Positions 39,917 to 47,244 of a stretch of 55,657 bases of DNA are shown here, in pieces. Below the pieces are notes generated by a model, which saw nothing but the letters and a program-made list of their open reading frames with translations, was not told the DNA's origin and did not search any database. The stretch lies in NCBI GenBank assembly GCA_947626345.1, contig CANQSF010000015.1, positions 1 through 55,657 of the forward strand, given 5' to 3'. Position numbers and translations under genes: made by a program. The stretch comes from an uncultured Oscillospiraceae bacterium (GTDB taxonomy: Bacteria > Bacillota > Clostridia > Oscillospirales > Oscillospiraceae). How positions within the stretch are numbered: the stretch's first letter is position 1; the number at the start of each line of letters is the position of its first letter.

Positions 39917-39946
39917 AATTCGGCATAATTAATATTATGCCGAATT
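39917..39946. repeat. 30-bp AT-rich perfect-arm palindrome
   Basis: Arms AATTCGGCATAAT (39917-39929) and ATTATGCCGAATT (39934-39946) are perfect inverted repeats around TAAT. It lies 10 bases after the DUF6873 stop and about 19 bases upstream of the xerD-like -35 box. It could be a weak terminator of the cwlD-radA-DUF6873 operon or a repressor/activator operator for the xerD operon. The AT-rich arms favour an operator, but this is undecided. Confidence 0.85.
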
Positions 39947-39956
39947 TAGGGGAGGG

Positions 39957-40643
39957 CTAAACGGGGATCGCGCCCCCGATATCGAATATGGGCCGGTCTG
40001 TGAGGAAAACCGGTCTTTTTCCGTGTTCTGTGATAAATCGCAGGATGCGCTCCCGACCCGGATGGCTGTCCAGCGCTCCGGTGAAATAAACTGTATCTCC
40101 TATTATAAATGACGCGCCGCCGATGAAGCCTGTATCGTATCCGTCCAGCGTGACGTATCCGGGCTCTATATATAATGTATCCATCCCGGCGCTTTTCGCG
40201 GCTCTGCAGACGCCGGCGTCTCCCGTGACGATGGACGCATCATCCACGACCAGCACAGCGCAGCGCGTGTAGCCCTGGTTCACATGCACCGGTATGCCGC
40301 CGGCAGCGGCCACAGCCGGCGCATATGCCGTCGCTTGATTAAACAATGTGTACTTTCCCGTGGCGCAGATACATAGCGGCACGTCGGCCGGATAGATCTT
40401 TCCCAGTCCTTTGACCGGCTCGACTACATATCCCCTATTAGTTAAATAACTAACAATATGATCATATATCTCCTCCGCTGCAAAAATACGCCTCCCGGCG
40501 CGGAACATGCCCAGGTCGGCGTGCCCGGCCAGGCGCGGGTCCAGTGCGGCGTTATCAGGTACCCAAAACGCCTCTATCTCTTGCGCCGCAAGGCTTTGCG
40601 CCAGCGCTGAGCGGTACCTCTCCCCTATCAGAACAGCGCTCAA
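39957..40643 (-). CDS. DUF6873 family GME-fold protein
   Basis: A 228-residue protein of unknown function. The end segment GLDTLYIEPG-like (MDTLYIEPGYVTLDGYDTGFIGGASFIIGD) and the internal repeated beta motifs match the DUF6873 group, whose fold is that of guanidine-modifying enzymes. The active Cys of that fold is not clearly placed; candidates include the Cys in LCICATG and in YTRCAVLVVDD. It overlaps radA by four bases. Parts of the gene are AT-richer than its neighbours (for example around 40430-40480). No substrate can be named. Confidence 0.75.
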   Translation of the reverse strand: MSAVLIGERYRSALAQSLAAQEIEAFWVPDNAALDPRLAGHADLGMFRAGRRIFAAEEIYDHIVSYLTNRGYVVEPVKGLGKIYPADVPLCICATGKYTLFNQATAYAPAVAAAGGIPVHVNQGYTRCAVLVVDDASIVTGDAGVCRAAKSAGMDTLYIEPGYVTLDGYDTGFIGGASFIIGDTVYFTGALDSHPGRERILRFITEHGKRPVFLTDRPIFDIGGAIPV

Positions 40644-41989
40644 AGTGTCTTTTCCACCGCTTCCCGCAGCGTCTTTACCCGGATCAGCTCCAGGCCGTCA
40701 GGTGCCTTCAGCGTGCCCCGTATCCGGGAGGGGATCACGCACTGGGTGAAGCCCAGGCGGGCGATCTCCGCCAGGCGCAGGTCCAGGGCCTGGACAGAGC
40801 GGATCTCCCCGGTGAGGCCCACCTCCCCCACGGCCGCCAGCTTATCCGGCAGCGGGACGTCCCGGAAGCTGGAGGCGATGGCCAAACACGCGGCCAGGTC
40901 CGCGGCGGGCTCGTCCAGTGTGAGGCCGCCCACCACGTTCATATAGGCGTCGCAGGCGTTCACGTTCATACCGCCACGCTTTTCCAGTACGGCCAGCAGC
41001 AGATACAGCCGGTTGTAGTCCAGGCCGTTGGAGGTGCGCCGGGGCGCGGCAAAGCCTGTCGGCGTCAGGAGCGCCTGGACCTCCGCCAGGATGGGACGGC
41101 TGCCCTCCATCACGCAGGCCACGCAGGTGCCCGGCACGCCCAGGGGCCGGCCGGCCAGCATGACCTCCGAGGGGTTGGGTACCTGCCGCAGGCCCTCCCG
41201 GACCATCTCGAACACGCCGATCTCGTTGGTAGAGCCGAAGCGGTTCTTCTCCGCCCGGAGGATGCGGTAGCTGAGCGAGCCGTCGCCCTCAAAGTACAGC
41301 ACGCAGTCCACCATATGCTCCAGCACCTTGGGCCCGGCGATGGCCCCCTCCTTGTTCACGTGCCCTACCACGAAGGCGGTGAAGCCGGCGGACTTGGCCA
41401 GCTGCATGATCTCCATGGCGCACTGTTTGACCTGTCCCACGCTGCCGGGAGCGGTGTTCAGGCTGGGATCATATACCGTCTGCACAGAGTCGATGATGAC
41501 GATGGCCGGCTGCAGCTCCTCGATGGCAGCGATCACGTCGTTGATGTCCGTGCCTGCCAGCACATAGAGCCCATCCCTAGAGACATGCAGGCGCTGGGCC
41601 CGCATTTTGAGCTGATGCTCGCTCTCCTCACCGGTCACATAGAGGATGGACTCCTCCGGGGCGATGCTGCCGCAGGCCTGCAGCAGCAGCGTGGACTTGC
41701 CGATGCCCGGCGAGCCGCCGAACAGCACGATGGAGCCCCGGACGGCGCCGCCGCCCAGTACGCGGTCCAGCTCCGCGATGCCTGTGGAAAACCGCAGCTC
41801 ATCCCTCTCGTCCAGCTCCGCCAGCTTTCGCGGGATCGTCCGGCGCACCGGGCGTGCCTTCTCCGCGGCCTTGGGGGCGGCGGGGGCCTCCACCAGAGTG
41901 TTCCAGGCACGGCAGCTGGGGCACTGTCCCTGCCAGCGGCTGGTCTCATAGCCGCAGGCGGAGCAGAAAAATACGCTTTTCTCTTTCAT
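40640..41989 (-). CDS. radA: DNA repair protein RadA (Sms)
   Basis: A 449-residue RecA-like branch-migration ATPase in recombination. It has the zinc finger CSACGYETSRWQGQCPSC (Cys 9, 12, 23, 26), Walker A GGSPGIGKST at 91-100, the family-specific KNRFG in AEKNRFGSTNEIGVF, and a C-terminal Lon-protease-like domain that lacks the Lon catalytic dyad in RadA. It overlaps cwlD and DUF6873 by four bases on each side, so all three are one transcript, and radA may therefore rise with the sporulation promoter upstream of cwlD. Confidence 0.96.
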   Translation of the reverse strand: MKEKSVFFCSACGYETSRWQGQCPSCRAWNTLVEAPAAPKAAEKARPVRRTIPRKLAELDERDELRFSTGIAELDRVLGGGAVRGSIVLFGGSPGIGKSTLLLQACGSIAPEESILYVTGEESEHQLKMRAQRLHVSRDGLYVLAGTDINDVIAAIEELQPAIVIIDSVQTVYDPSLNTAPGSVGQVKQCAMEIMQLAKSAGFTAFVVGHVNKEGAIAGPKVLEHMVDCVLYFEGDGSLSYRILRAEKNRFGSTNEIGVFEMVREGLRQVPNPSEVMLAGRPLGVPGTCVACVMEGSRPILAEVQALLTPTGFAAPRRTSNGLDYNRLYLLLAVLEKRGGMNVNACDAYMNVVGGLTLDEPAADLAACLAIASSFRDVPLPDKLAAVGEVGLTGEIRSVQALDLRLAEIARLGFTQCVIPSRIRGTLKAPDGLELIRVKTLREAVEKTL

Positions 41990-42699
41990 GCTTGCAAACC
42001 TCTTATGTATTGCAGATAGCTGCCCAGCAGCACCACCGACAGCTTCGTGCGGTACGTGTCGGACTGCAGGGCCAGCAGCTCATCCGGATTGGAGAGGAAC
42101 CCGCACTCCACCAGCACGGCGGGACACTGGGCGTTTTTCATCAGGAAAATGCTCTTATCCGCAGGCGCCGCCACCCGCCGGTTGTCGGGACAGAGCTGCC
42201 CGGTGAGATTCCCCTGGGTCAGCACGGCCAACTGATCGGAGCCGGCGACGGGACCGTAAAACACCTGTATCCCGTGGGGCGACGCGGCGGGATACTTGTT
42301 CTGGTGGATGCTCAGCAGCACGGCCCCCGGCGTGCCGTTGATCAGGGCCAGACGGGCATGCTGATCGGCGACCTTTTTCCTGGCGATGGTATCCGCCTGC
42401 GCCGGATAGTCGATGTCGTCGCCGGACCGGGTCAGCACCGCGTCCACGCCCCAGAAACGGCACAGCGCCTCCAGACGCAGGGCGATGTCCAGATTGATGT
42501 CGCTCTCCAGCGTGCCGTCGGCCGCCACCGCGCCGCCGTCCGCGCCCCCGTGTCCCGGGTCGATCACCAGCACATAGTCCGCCGGCGGCGCCGCCGCGGC
42601 CTGGTACTGGTCCAGGGCAAGCGCCGCCGCGGCCAGCAGCACCACCGCGGCCAGCAGCACCACCGCCGCCAGAGGAAACCACCACTTGATGAATCGCAT
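41986..42699 (-). CDS. cwlD: N-acetylmuramoyl-L-alanine amidase CwlD
   Basis: A 237-residue amidase_3 enzyme that removes peptide side chains to start muramic-delta-lactam formation in spore cortex. Residues 5-30 are a membrane anchor or uncleaved signal, then VIDPGHGGADGG (His ligand), the Glu in ESDINLDIALRL, SIHQNKYP (His ligand) and VLVECGFLSNPDE (catalytic Glu). The ATG at 42699 follows GAGGTGGGG; a GTG at 42717 would overlap that site. CwlD is the best match because of the spore context and the SigE-like promoter; other amidase_3 roles are possible. Confidence 0.85.
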   Translation of the reverse strand: MRFIKWWFPLAAVVLLAAVVLLAAAALALDQYQAAAAPPADYVLVIDPGHGGADGGAVAADGTLESDINLDIALRLEALCRFWGVDAVLTRSGDDIDYPAQADTIARKKVADQHARLALINGTPGAVLLSIHQNKYPAASPHGIQVFYGPVAGSDQLAVLTQGNLTGQLCPDNRRVAAPADKSIFLMKNAQCPAVLVECGFLSNPDELLALQSDTYRTKLSVVLLGSYLQYIRGLQA

Positions 42700-42720
42700 C
42701 GTACCACCCCACCTCACATC

Positions 42721-42749
42721 AGCTTATGAGACGGACATGGCATCTATTC
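42721..42749 (-). promoter_or_regulatory. SigE-like promoter of cwlD
   Basis: On the minus strand GAATAGA (42749-42743) and CATAAGCT (42728-42721) are 14 bases apart. The start is near 42714, 15 bases before the ATG. B. subtilis cwlD is transcribed by SigE and SigG; the -10 here also has some SigG-like character. Confidence 0.5.
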
Positions 42750-42765
42750 CCGGCGGTCCCGGACG

Positions 42766-42802
42766 AAAAAAGGGGCATAACGGCGCAATGCCATTATACC
42801 CC
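42766..42802 (-). terminator. Intrinsic terminator of spoIVA
   Basis: On the minus strand the arms 42802-42790 and 42784-42772 form 13 pairs with two G-U, a 5-base loop, and then a run of six T. It separates spoIVA from the cwlD promoter. Confidence 0.93.
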
Positions 42803-42831
42803 TCAGTGCCCGTTGGACGCAACGGTTTTGT

Positions 42832-44304
42832 TTACAGGATGATGCAGATCAGGCTGTAGCCGCCGTCATTCACCAGCCGTTGGATGGTGCCCCGCAGCCG
42901 GTTGCGGATGTTGAGCGGCATGCGCTGCAGCTTGGCGGTCAGCCCCTCCTCGGCGATGTCGTAGAGGGATTTTCCGAAGATGTTGGATTCCCACAGCCGG
43001 TTCATGTCCCCGTCAAAGCCCTGGAGCAGGAAGCTGACGATCTGCTCGGAGGCCTTCTCCCCGCCCACCGCCGGGGAGACCTCCGTCTCCACCTGGGTGC
43101 GGAACAGATGGATCGCCGGGGCGCTGGCCTTCAGCCGCACGCTGTAGCGGCCTGCCTTGTTCACGATCTTCGGCTCTTCCAGTTCCATCTCCTGAGGCCC
43201 CGGCATGATGATCCCGTAACCGGTCTGCCGCGCCTGCTCCAGCGCCTCATGGACGTGATCATACTCCGTCTTCACCGCCTTGAGGGAGCGCAGCAGCTCC
43301 ATCAGATCCCCGTCGTCGGTGATGTCGAAGCCGGACTGCTCGCTGATGGTCTTGTAATAGAGCCCCGGCTCCAGCTCTATGACTGCGGAGGCGGTGCCGG
43401 CCCCCGGCTGCACAGAGCTGACCCGCGCCGCGCTCACCAGCTCGCTCTGGCCCAGACACTCCATGCAGCGGTAGGCGTCCGTCAGCGCCTCCATGGTCTC
43501 GCCGGTGCTCATGACCATGCCGTACAGGGTCTTTTTCAGCTCGCTGTCCTCCGGCAGCGCCTCCGCCCATGCCGGCAGCCACAGACTCAGCTCCTGCAGC
43601 GGGAACTGGAACAACACCGCCTCCATCACCGCGTGGATATCCTCCTCCGACAGCTCCTGGCAGTTGGCCGCCATGCAGGGCACCCGATACTGCTGGGACA
43701 GCTGCTCCGCCAGGGCGAGCGCGCTCTCCTCCTCCGGGCAGGCGCTGTTCACCAGCACGGCAAAGGGCTTGCCGATCTCCTGCAGCTCCCGGATGACCCG
43801 CTCCTCCGCCGCAACGTAGTTCTCCCGGGGGATATCCCCGAAGGAGCCGTCCGTGGTGATCACGAGGCCGATGGTGGAGTGCTCGGAGATGACCTTTCTG
43901 GTCCCCTCCTCCGCCGCCTGGGTCATGGGGATCTCGTGGTCATACCAGGGGGTGGTGACCATCCGCTCCGCGCCGTCCTCGAAAAGGCCCTCCGCCCCCG
44001 GGACCATGTAGCCCACGCAGTCGATCAGCCGCATCCTTGCGGCCGTCTGCCCGCCCAGGGACAGCTCCACCGCCTCCTCCGGCACGAACTTCGGCTCCGC
44101 CGTCATAATGGTCCGCCCGGAGCCGGACTGGGGCAGCTCATCCCGGGCGCGCTCTTTCTTATATACGTTTTCGATGTTGGGAATGACCAGCGTCTCCATG
44201 AAACGCTTGATGAAGGTCGATTTCCCCGTCCGCACCGGCCCGACGACCCCAAGATAGATGTCCCCGTCCGTCCTGCGGGCAATATCTTCATAGATGCTGT
44301 CCAC
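42832..44304 (-). CDS. spoIVA: Stage IV sporulation protein A
   Basis: The ATP-driven basement layer of the spore coat. The 490-residue protein (Bacillus: 492) starts with a GTG six bases after GGAGGG: VDSIYEDIARRTDGDIYLGVVG, then Walker A GPVRTGKST at about 22-30, and SGRTIMTAEP, LIDCVGYMVPGA and the TTDGSFGD segment of the ATPase core. The end, SLICIIL, is like the canonical C-terminus, which docks to SpoVM and SipL. The SipL-like gene is at 16755-18257. Confidence 0.96.
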   Translation of the reverse strand: MDSIYEDIARRTDGDIYLGVVGPVRTGKSTFIKRFMETLVIPNIENVYKKERARDELPQSGSGRTIMTAEPKFVPEEAVELSLGGQTAARMRLIDCVGYMVPGAEGLFEDGAERMVTTPWYDHEIPMTQAAEEGTRKVISEHSTIGLVITTDGSFGDIPRENYVAAEERVIRELQEIGKPFAVLVNSACPEEESALALAEQLSQQYRVPCMAANCQELSEEDIHAVMEAVLFQFPLQELSLWLPAWAEALPEDSELKKTLYGMVMSTGETMEALTDAYRCMECLGQSELVSAARVSSVQPGAGTASAVIELEPGLYYKTISEQSGFDITDDGDLMELLRSLKAVKTEYDHVHEALEQARQTGYGIIMPGPQEMELEEPKIVNKAGRYSVRLKASAPAIHLFRTQVETEVSPAVGGEKASEQIVSFLLQGFDGDMNRLWESNIFGKSLYDIAEEGLTAKLQRMPLNIRNRLRGTIQRLVNDGGYSLICIIL

Positions 44305-44310
44305 AAAAAT

Positions 44311-44350
44311 CCCTCCAAGGCATGTTTGATAAAACATACGCCTCGGAGGG
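44311..44350 (-). promoter_or_regulatory. Long hairpin that covers the spoIVA Shine-Dalgarno
   Basis: On the minus strand the arm at 44350-44332 pairs with 44327-44311: 17 pairs with one mismatch and a two-base bulge, loop of four. The 3' arm contains the spoIVA GGAGGG. A tract GGGATTTTT follows, so it may also weakly end the nif3 transcript. RNA started at the predicted SigE site (near 44326) would not contain the 5' arm. Confidence 0.65.
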
Positions 44351-44361
44351 GCCTGTTATGA
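44333..44361 (-). promoter_or_regulatory. Weak SigE-like promoter of spoIVA
   Basis: On the minus strand TCATAAC (44361-44355) and CGTATGTT (44340-44333) are 14 bases apart. The -35 is good; the -10 matches only four of seven positions. It is supported mainly by position and by the known SigE dependence of spoIVA. Confidence 0.35.
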
Positions 44362-44369
44362 CAAGGTTT

Positions 44370-45140
44370 TCAGCAGAAAAAGCGCGCCGTCTGGCCGTGG
44401 ACCCGGGGCAGCCGGACCTCCGCCTTAGGAAAGGCCGCCTGCAGCCAGTCCCGCAGCACCGGCGTCACCACGTTCTCCGTGGAGAAATGGTCTGCGTCGA
44501 TGAGGTTGACGCCCACATGGGCGGCCTCGAGGAACTGGTGATACTTGATATCCGCCGTCACAAAGGTGTCGCAGCCCGCCGCGGCAGCCAAGCCGATGTC
44601 GCCGCCGCCGGAGCCGCCGCACACCGCCAGATGCTTCACCGGGCGGCCCGCGTCGTGGTAGCGCAGCCCATTGCCGTTCAGCGCCGCCTTCACCTGGCGC
44701 AGAAAATCGCCAAACGCCATCTCCTCCGGCAGCTCGCCTATCCGGCCGATGCGGGTATCCGGCTCCAGCACGCCGGTCACAGCGCCGCCCAGCGCCGCCA
44801 TGAGCGCGTCGTTCACGCCCCCCTGCGCGGCGTCCAGATTGGTGTGCATACATATGGCGGCGATCCCCTTTTCCGCCAGCGACAGGGCCAATTCCCCCTC
44901 CATGGCGGCGTCCGAGACGGCCTTCAGCTCAAAAAACAGCGGGTGGTGGCTCACGATCAGCTCCGCGCCCCAGTCCGCCGCCTCCCGGATGACCGGTCCG
45001 GTGATATCCAGGCTCACCAGCACCCGGCGCACCGGCGCCTGGCTGCGTCCTACCAGCAGGCCCACATTGTCAAAGCCCATCTTCCCGGCCATGGGGGCCT
45101 TGCTGTCCAGAAAGGTCAGGATATCACTTACTGTCGTCAT
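44370..45140 (-). CDS. Nif3-like dinuclear metal-centre protein
   Basis: A 256-residue Nif3/YqfO-family protein: FDNVGLLVG, SLDITGPVIREA, LIVSHHPLFF (two His ligands), MHTNLDAAQGGVND and near the end DADHFSTEN (His/Glu ligands). These hexameric proteins bind two metal ions; the reaction is unsettled, with proposals that include GTP cyclohydrolase-like chemistry. The start is the ATG at 45140, inside the end of trmK, with a 17-base overlap. The trmK-nif3 pair (yqfN-yqfO in Bacillus) is conserved. Confidence 0.93.
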   Translation of the reverse strand: MTTVSDILTFLDSKAPMAGKMGFDNVGLLVGRSQAPVRRVLVSLDITGPVIREAADWGAELIVSHHPLFFELKAVSDAAMEGELALSLAEKGIAAICMHTNLDAAQGGVNDALMAALGGAVTGVLEPDTRIGRIGELPEEMAFGDFLRQVKAALNGNGLRYHDAGRPVKHLAVCGGSGGGDIGLAAAAGCDTFVTADIKYHQFLEAAHVGVNLIDADHFSTENVVTPVLRDWLQAAFPKAEVRLPRVHGQTARFFC

Positions 45141-45798
45141 GGGGGAACAGCCTCCTTTTGATCTGCCTGTATTCCGCCGCCAGCGCAGACGCCTCGCCGC
45201 TGTAGGGCGCGGCCTTCTCCGCCCTGGCGATGCATCCGTCCAGATACGGGCCAAACAGCCCATCGCCGGCGATCTGCTCCAGCTTTCCCAGCTGCAGCTC
45301 CGCCGGCGTATAGCTGCCGCTGCTCCCGCCTTCGGCGGTCAGGATGGGATAGATGCGGCCCGCATCCTCCGTCAGGCGTTCGGACAGGATGCGATAGCCG
45401 TTTTCCGTGAGGAAGCGGCGCAGCACGGCGCGCTTGCTGTGGGGCGACAGGATCAGGCGGACGCCGTTTCGGGTCCAAGGCGCGGCCGCCAGGATGGAGG
45501 CGATGGTCTCGCCCCCCATCCCGGCGATGATCACCGTATTCCAGCCGTCGGGGCAGATCCCCGCAAGGCCATCGGTGAGCCGGAGCGTCACGCGCTCCCC
45601 CACACCGGTCTTTTCCGCCAGGGCCGCCGCGCCGGCCAGCGGCCCGGACCGGATGTCCGTGGCCAGCACCCGCGCGGCCACGCCGCTCTGGGCGAGCCAC
45701 ACCGGTATCCTGCCGTGGTCGGTGCCCACGTCGATGACGGCGGCGCCGGGCTCCACCAGAGACGCGATCGCCTGTAGGCGGGCAGAGAGATGGATCAT
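45124..45798 (-). CDS. trmK: tRNA adenine-22 N1-methyltransferase TrmK
   Basis: A 224-residue class I methyltransferase that makes m1A22 in tRNA. The SAM loop is AVIDVGTDHGRIPVWLA, with ATDIRSGPL for the ribose; MIIAGMGG-type IIAGMGGETIASIL and LILSPHSKRAVLRRFL are family markers, followed by a C-terminal helical domain. The ATG is only five bases after a terminator hairpin (45803-45830), and I see no Shine-Dalgarno in the gap; how it is translated is unclear. The pair with nif3 fits the Bacillus yqfN-yqfO order. Confidence 0.92.
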   Translation of the reverse strand: MIHLSARLQAIASLVEPGAAVIDVGTDHGRIPVWLAQSGVAARVLATDIRSGPLAGAAALAEKTGVGERVTLRLTDGLAGICPDGWNTVIIAGMGGETIASILAAAPWTRNGVRLILSPHSKRAVLRRFLTENGYRILSERLTEDAGRIYPILTAEGGSSGSYTPAELQLGKLEQIAGDGLFGPYLDGCIARAEKAAPYSGEASALAAEYRQIKRRLFPHDDSK

Positions 45799-45802
45799 GG
45801 CA

Positions 45803-45830
45803 ATAAAAAGCGGCGGGGTCTCCCCCGCCG
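45803..45830 (-). terminator. Terminator after the DUF1858 gene, directly ahead of trmK
   Basis: On the minus strand GGCGGGG (45829-45823) pairs with CCCCGCC (45818-45812), then GCTTTTTATT. It ends the DUF1858 transcript and stands five bases upstream of the trmK ATG. Confidence 0.85.
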
Positions 45831-45840
45831 TGTCGGTCGG

Positions 45841-46047
45841 TCAGGCGTTGGCGGCGATGTAGTCGTTTACCTTCTTGACGAAGGGCTCGACCTCCACACC
45901 GTGGGCCATGCAGGCCTGCTCCACGCTCTCGCCAGTGGCGTAAGCGCAGCCCAGGCAGTGCATCCCGATCTCCAGGAACAGAGGCTGGGTCACAGGAGCG
46001 TTCACCATGATATCGTAAACAATGGTATCCTTCGTGATCTGATACAT
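45841..46047 (-). CDS. DUF1858 domain protein
   Basis: A 68-residue protein: MYQITKDTIVYDIMVNAPVTQPLFLEIGMHCLGCAYATGESVEQACMAHGV. The CLGC with the preceding MH is the DUF1858 (ScdA N-terminal-like) signature, thought to bind a redox cofactor or nitric oxide-linked iron. GGAGGAAG ends four bases before the ATG at 46047. It has its own promoter (46083-46111) and terminator, so it is a monocistronic unit. The function is not established. Confidence 0.92.
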   Translation of the reverse strand: MYQITKDTIVYDIMVNAPVTQPLFLEIGMHCLGCAYATGESVEQACMAHGVEVEPFVKKVNDYIAANA

Positions 46048-46082
46048 TCGTTCTTCCTCCAAAAATGATATTCGGTGGGATT

Positions 46083-46111
46083 ATTATATCCTCTTGTCCG
46101 CGGGATTTCAA
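46083..46111 (-). promoter_or_regulatory. SigA-type promoter of the DUF1858 gene
   Basis: On the minus strand TTGAAA (46111-46106) and a perfect TATAAT (46088-46083), spacer 17. One of the best promoters in the window; the leader is about 30 bases. Confidence 0.8.
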
Positions 46112-46130
46112 CAAAAAACTGCGTCGCGCA

Positions 46131-46167
46131 AAAGAAATAGAGGAAGCCCCTTCCGGCCTCCTCTATT
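46131..46167 (-). terminator. Intrinsic terminator of the zinc-ribbon gene
   Basis: On the minus strand 46167-46155 pairs with 46148-46136: 13 pairs with one G-U and a 6-base loop, followed by TCTTTT. It lies 20 bases after the zinc-ribbon stop. Confidence 0.8.
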
Positions 46168-46187
46168 ACTGACGCAGGAGCTGACGA

Positions 46188-46469
46188 TCAAAGCTCGCCG
46201 GCACGCATCTTCGCGAAGCACTCGCTGCAATACACGGGACGGTCGCTCTTCGGCTCGAAGGGGACGCGGGCCTCGCCGCCGCAAGCGGCGCACACAGCGG
46301 TGAAGTACTCCCGGGGACCGCGGGCAGCGGCCTTGCGGGCGTCACGGCAGGCCTTGCAGCGCTGGGGCTCATTCTGGAAGCCGCGCTCAGCATAAAACTC
46401 CTGCTCGCCAGCGGTGAACACGAACTCCTGTCCACATTCCTTGCATACAAGGGTCTTGTCTTCGTACAT
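46188..46469 (-). CDS. Double zinc-ribbon protein
   Basis: A 93-residue protein with two four-Cys sites. The first is CKECG...CKAC (Cys 9, 12, 38, 41) with QEFVFTAGEQEFYAERGF between, a probable zinc-ribbon of the kind found in small clostridial proteins. The second is CAACGG...CSEC (Cys 60, 63, 81, 84), a CxxC-x17-CxxC type. It probably binds nucleic acid or protein. AGAGAGGAA precedes the ATG. It lies 50 bases downstream of sigH on the same strand and could be in the same transcript. Confidence 0.85.
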   Translation of the reverse strand: MYEDKTLVCKECGQEFVFTAGEQEFYAERGFQNEPQRCKACRDARKAAARGPREYFTAVCAACGGEARVPFEPKSDRPVYCSECFAKMRAGEL

Positions 46470-46519
46470 TTTGGTTCCTCTCTTTTGAAAATTTTCCCAT
46501 ACGGGTGTTATATTTGCGA

Positions 46520-47134
46520 TCAGCTTGCGCTGTTTTCGCCGGAGGGCAGCTTTGCCAGCTTGCGCCGAATGCGCTGCACAGCGTTGTCCACAGCCTTGGT
46601 ATCCCTGCCCGTCTCGGCGGCGATCTCACCGTAAGTAAGACCGTCCAGGTACAGGCTCAGGATCCTGGCTTCAAATTTTGACAAGCACCGTGAATAGGCG
46701 GAAATGAATTCTTTGTCGGTCTCTCTGGCTAGAACCTGCTCCTCGGGACTGCGCGCATATAACTGGGCACCTAGGGACTGGGATTCATCTGAGAGGACTT
46801 CATCAAGGGAGACGCCGTCGTTCAGCGGAGCGTTTTTCATGCGCTGGTCGCTGCGGACAGCGGAACGGATACGATTCAGGATACACGCTTGGGCATAGGT
46901 CTTGAAGGAAGCGCCCTTCGCCTCATCGTACTCCCGGATAGCGGACAGCAGTCCCAGCATCCCCTCTTGGATCAGGTCCTCGCTGTCGCCGCCGGTGAGA
47001 AAGTACGGCCGGGCGCACATGCGCACGATACGAATATATCTCTCCGCCAGGGCCTCCTCCGCCCCGGGGACATGGTCCCTGACGAGAGATTGCAATTTTT
47101 CATCCGCTTCTATTGTAAAATTAAAACAACACAC
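46520..47134 (-). CDS. sigH: SigH-type RNA polymerase sigma factor (Spo0H-like)
   Basis: A 204-residue sigma-70-family factor: region 2 (YIRIVRMCARPYFLTGGDSEDLIQEGMLGLLSAIREYD) and region 4 (YSRCLSKFEARILSLYLDGLTYGEIAAETGRDTKAVDNAVQRIRRKL). It matches SigH/Spo0H, the factor for the entry into sporulation. The first possible codon is GTG at 47134, six bases after the TATAAT box, so transcription would start on that codon and the mRNA would have no leader; the alternative TTG at 47095 lacks a strong Shine-Dalgarno and cuts off the first 13 residues. SigH is the best match; a related non-SigH factor is possible. Confidence 0.85.
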   Translation of the reverse strand: MCCFNFTIEADEKLQSLVRDHVPGAEEALAERYIRIVRMCARPYFLTGGDSEDLIQEGMLGLLSAIREYDEAKGASFKTYAQACILNRIRSAVRSDQRMKNAPLNDGVSLDEVLSDESQSLGAQLYARSPEEQVLARETDKEFISAYSRCLSKFEARILSLYLDGLTYGEIAAETGRDTKAVDNAVQRIRRKLAKLPSGENSAS

Positions 47135-47139
47135 TAGTA

Positions 47140-47167
47140 ATTATAGCTTGTTCGTGCCAGAAGTCAA
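47140..47167 (-). promoter_or_regulatory. SigA-type promoter of sigH with start at or near the GTG
   Basis: On the minus strand TTGACT (47167-47162) and TATAAT (47145-47140), spacer 16. Transcription would start about six bases on, at 47134, the G of the GTG codon. Confidence 0.78.
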
Positions 47168-47244
47168 GCATTTTTTACAAAATTTATATCGAATTTCAGG
47201 GAAAAATTGACAGATAATAGGTGTTTTTTCTTGCAAAAGCCGGA

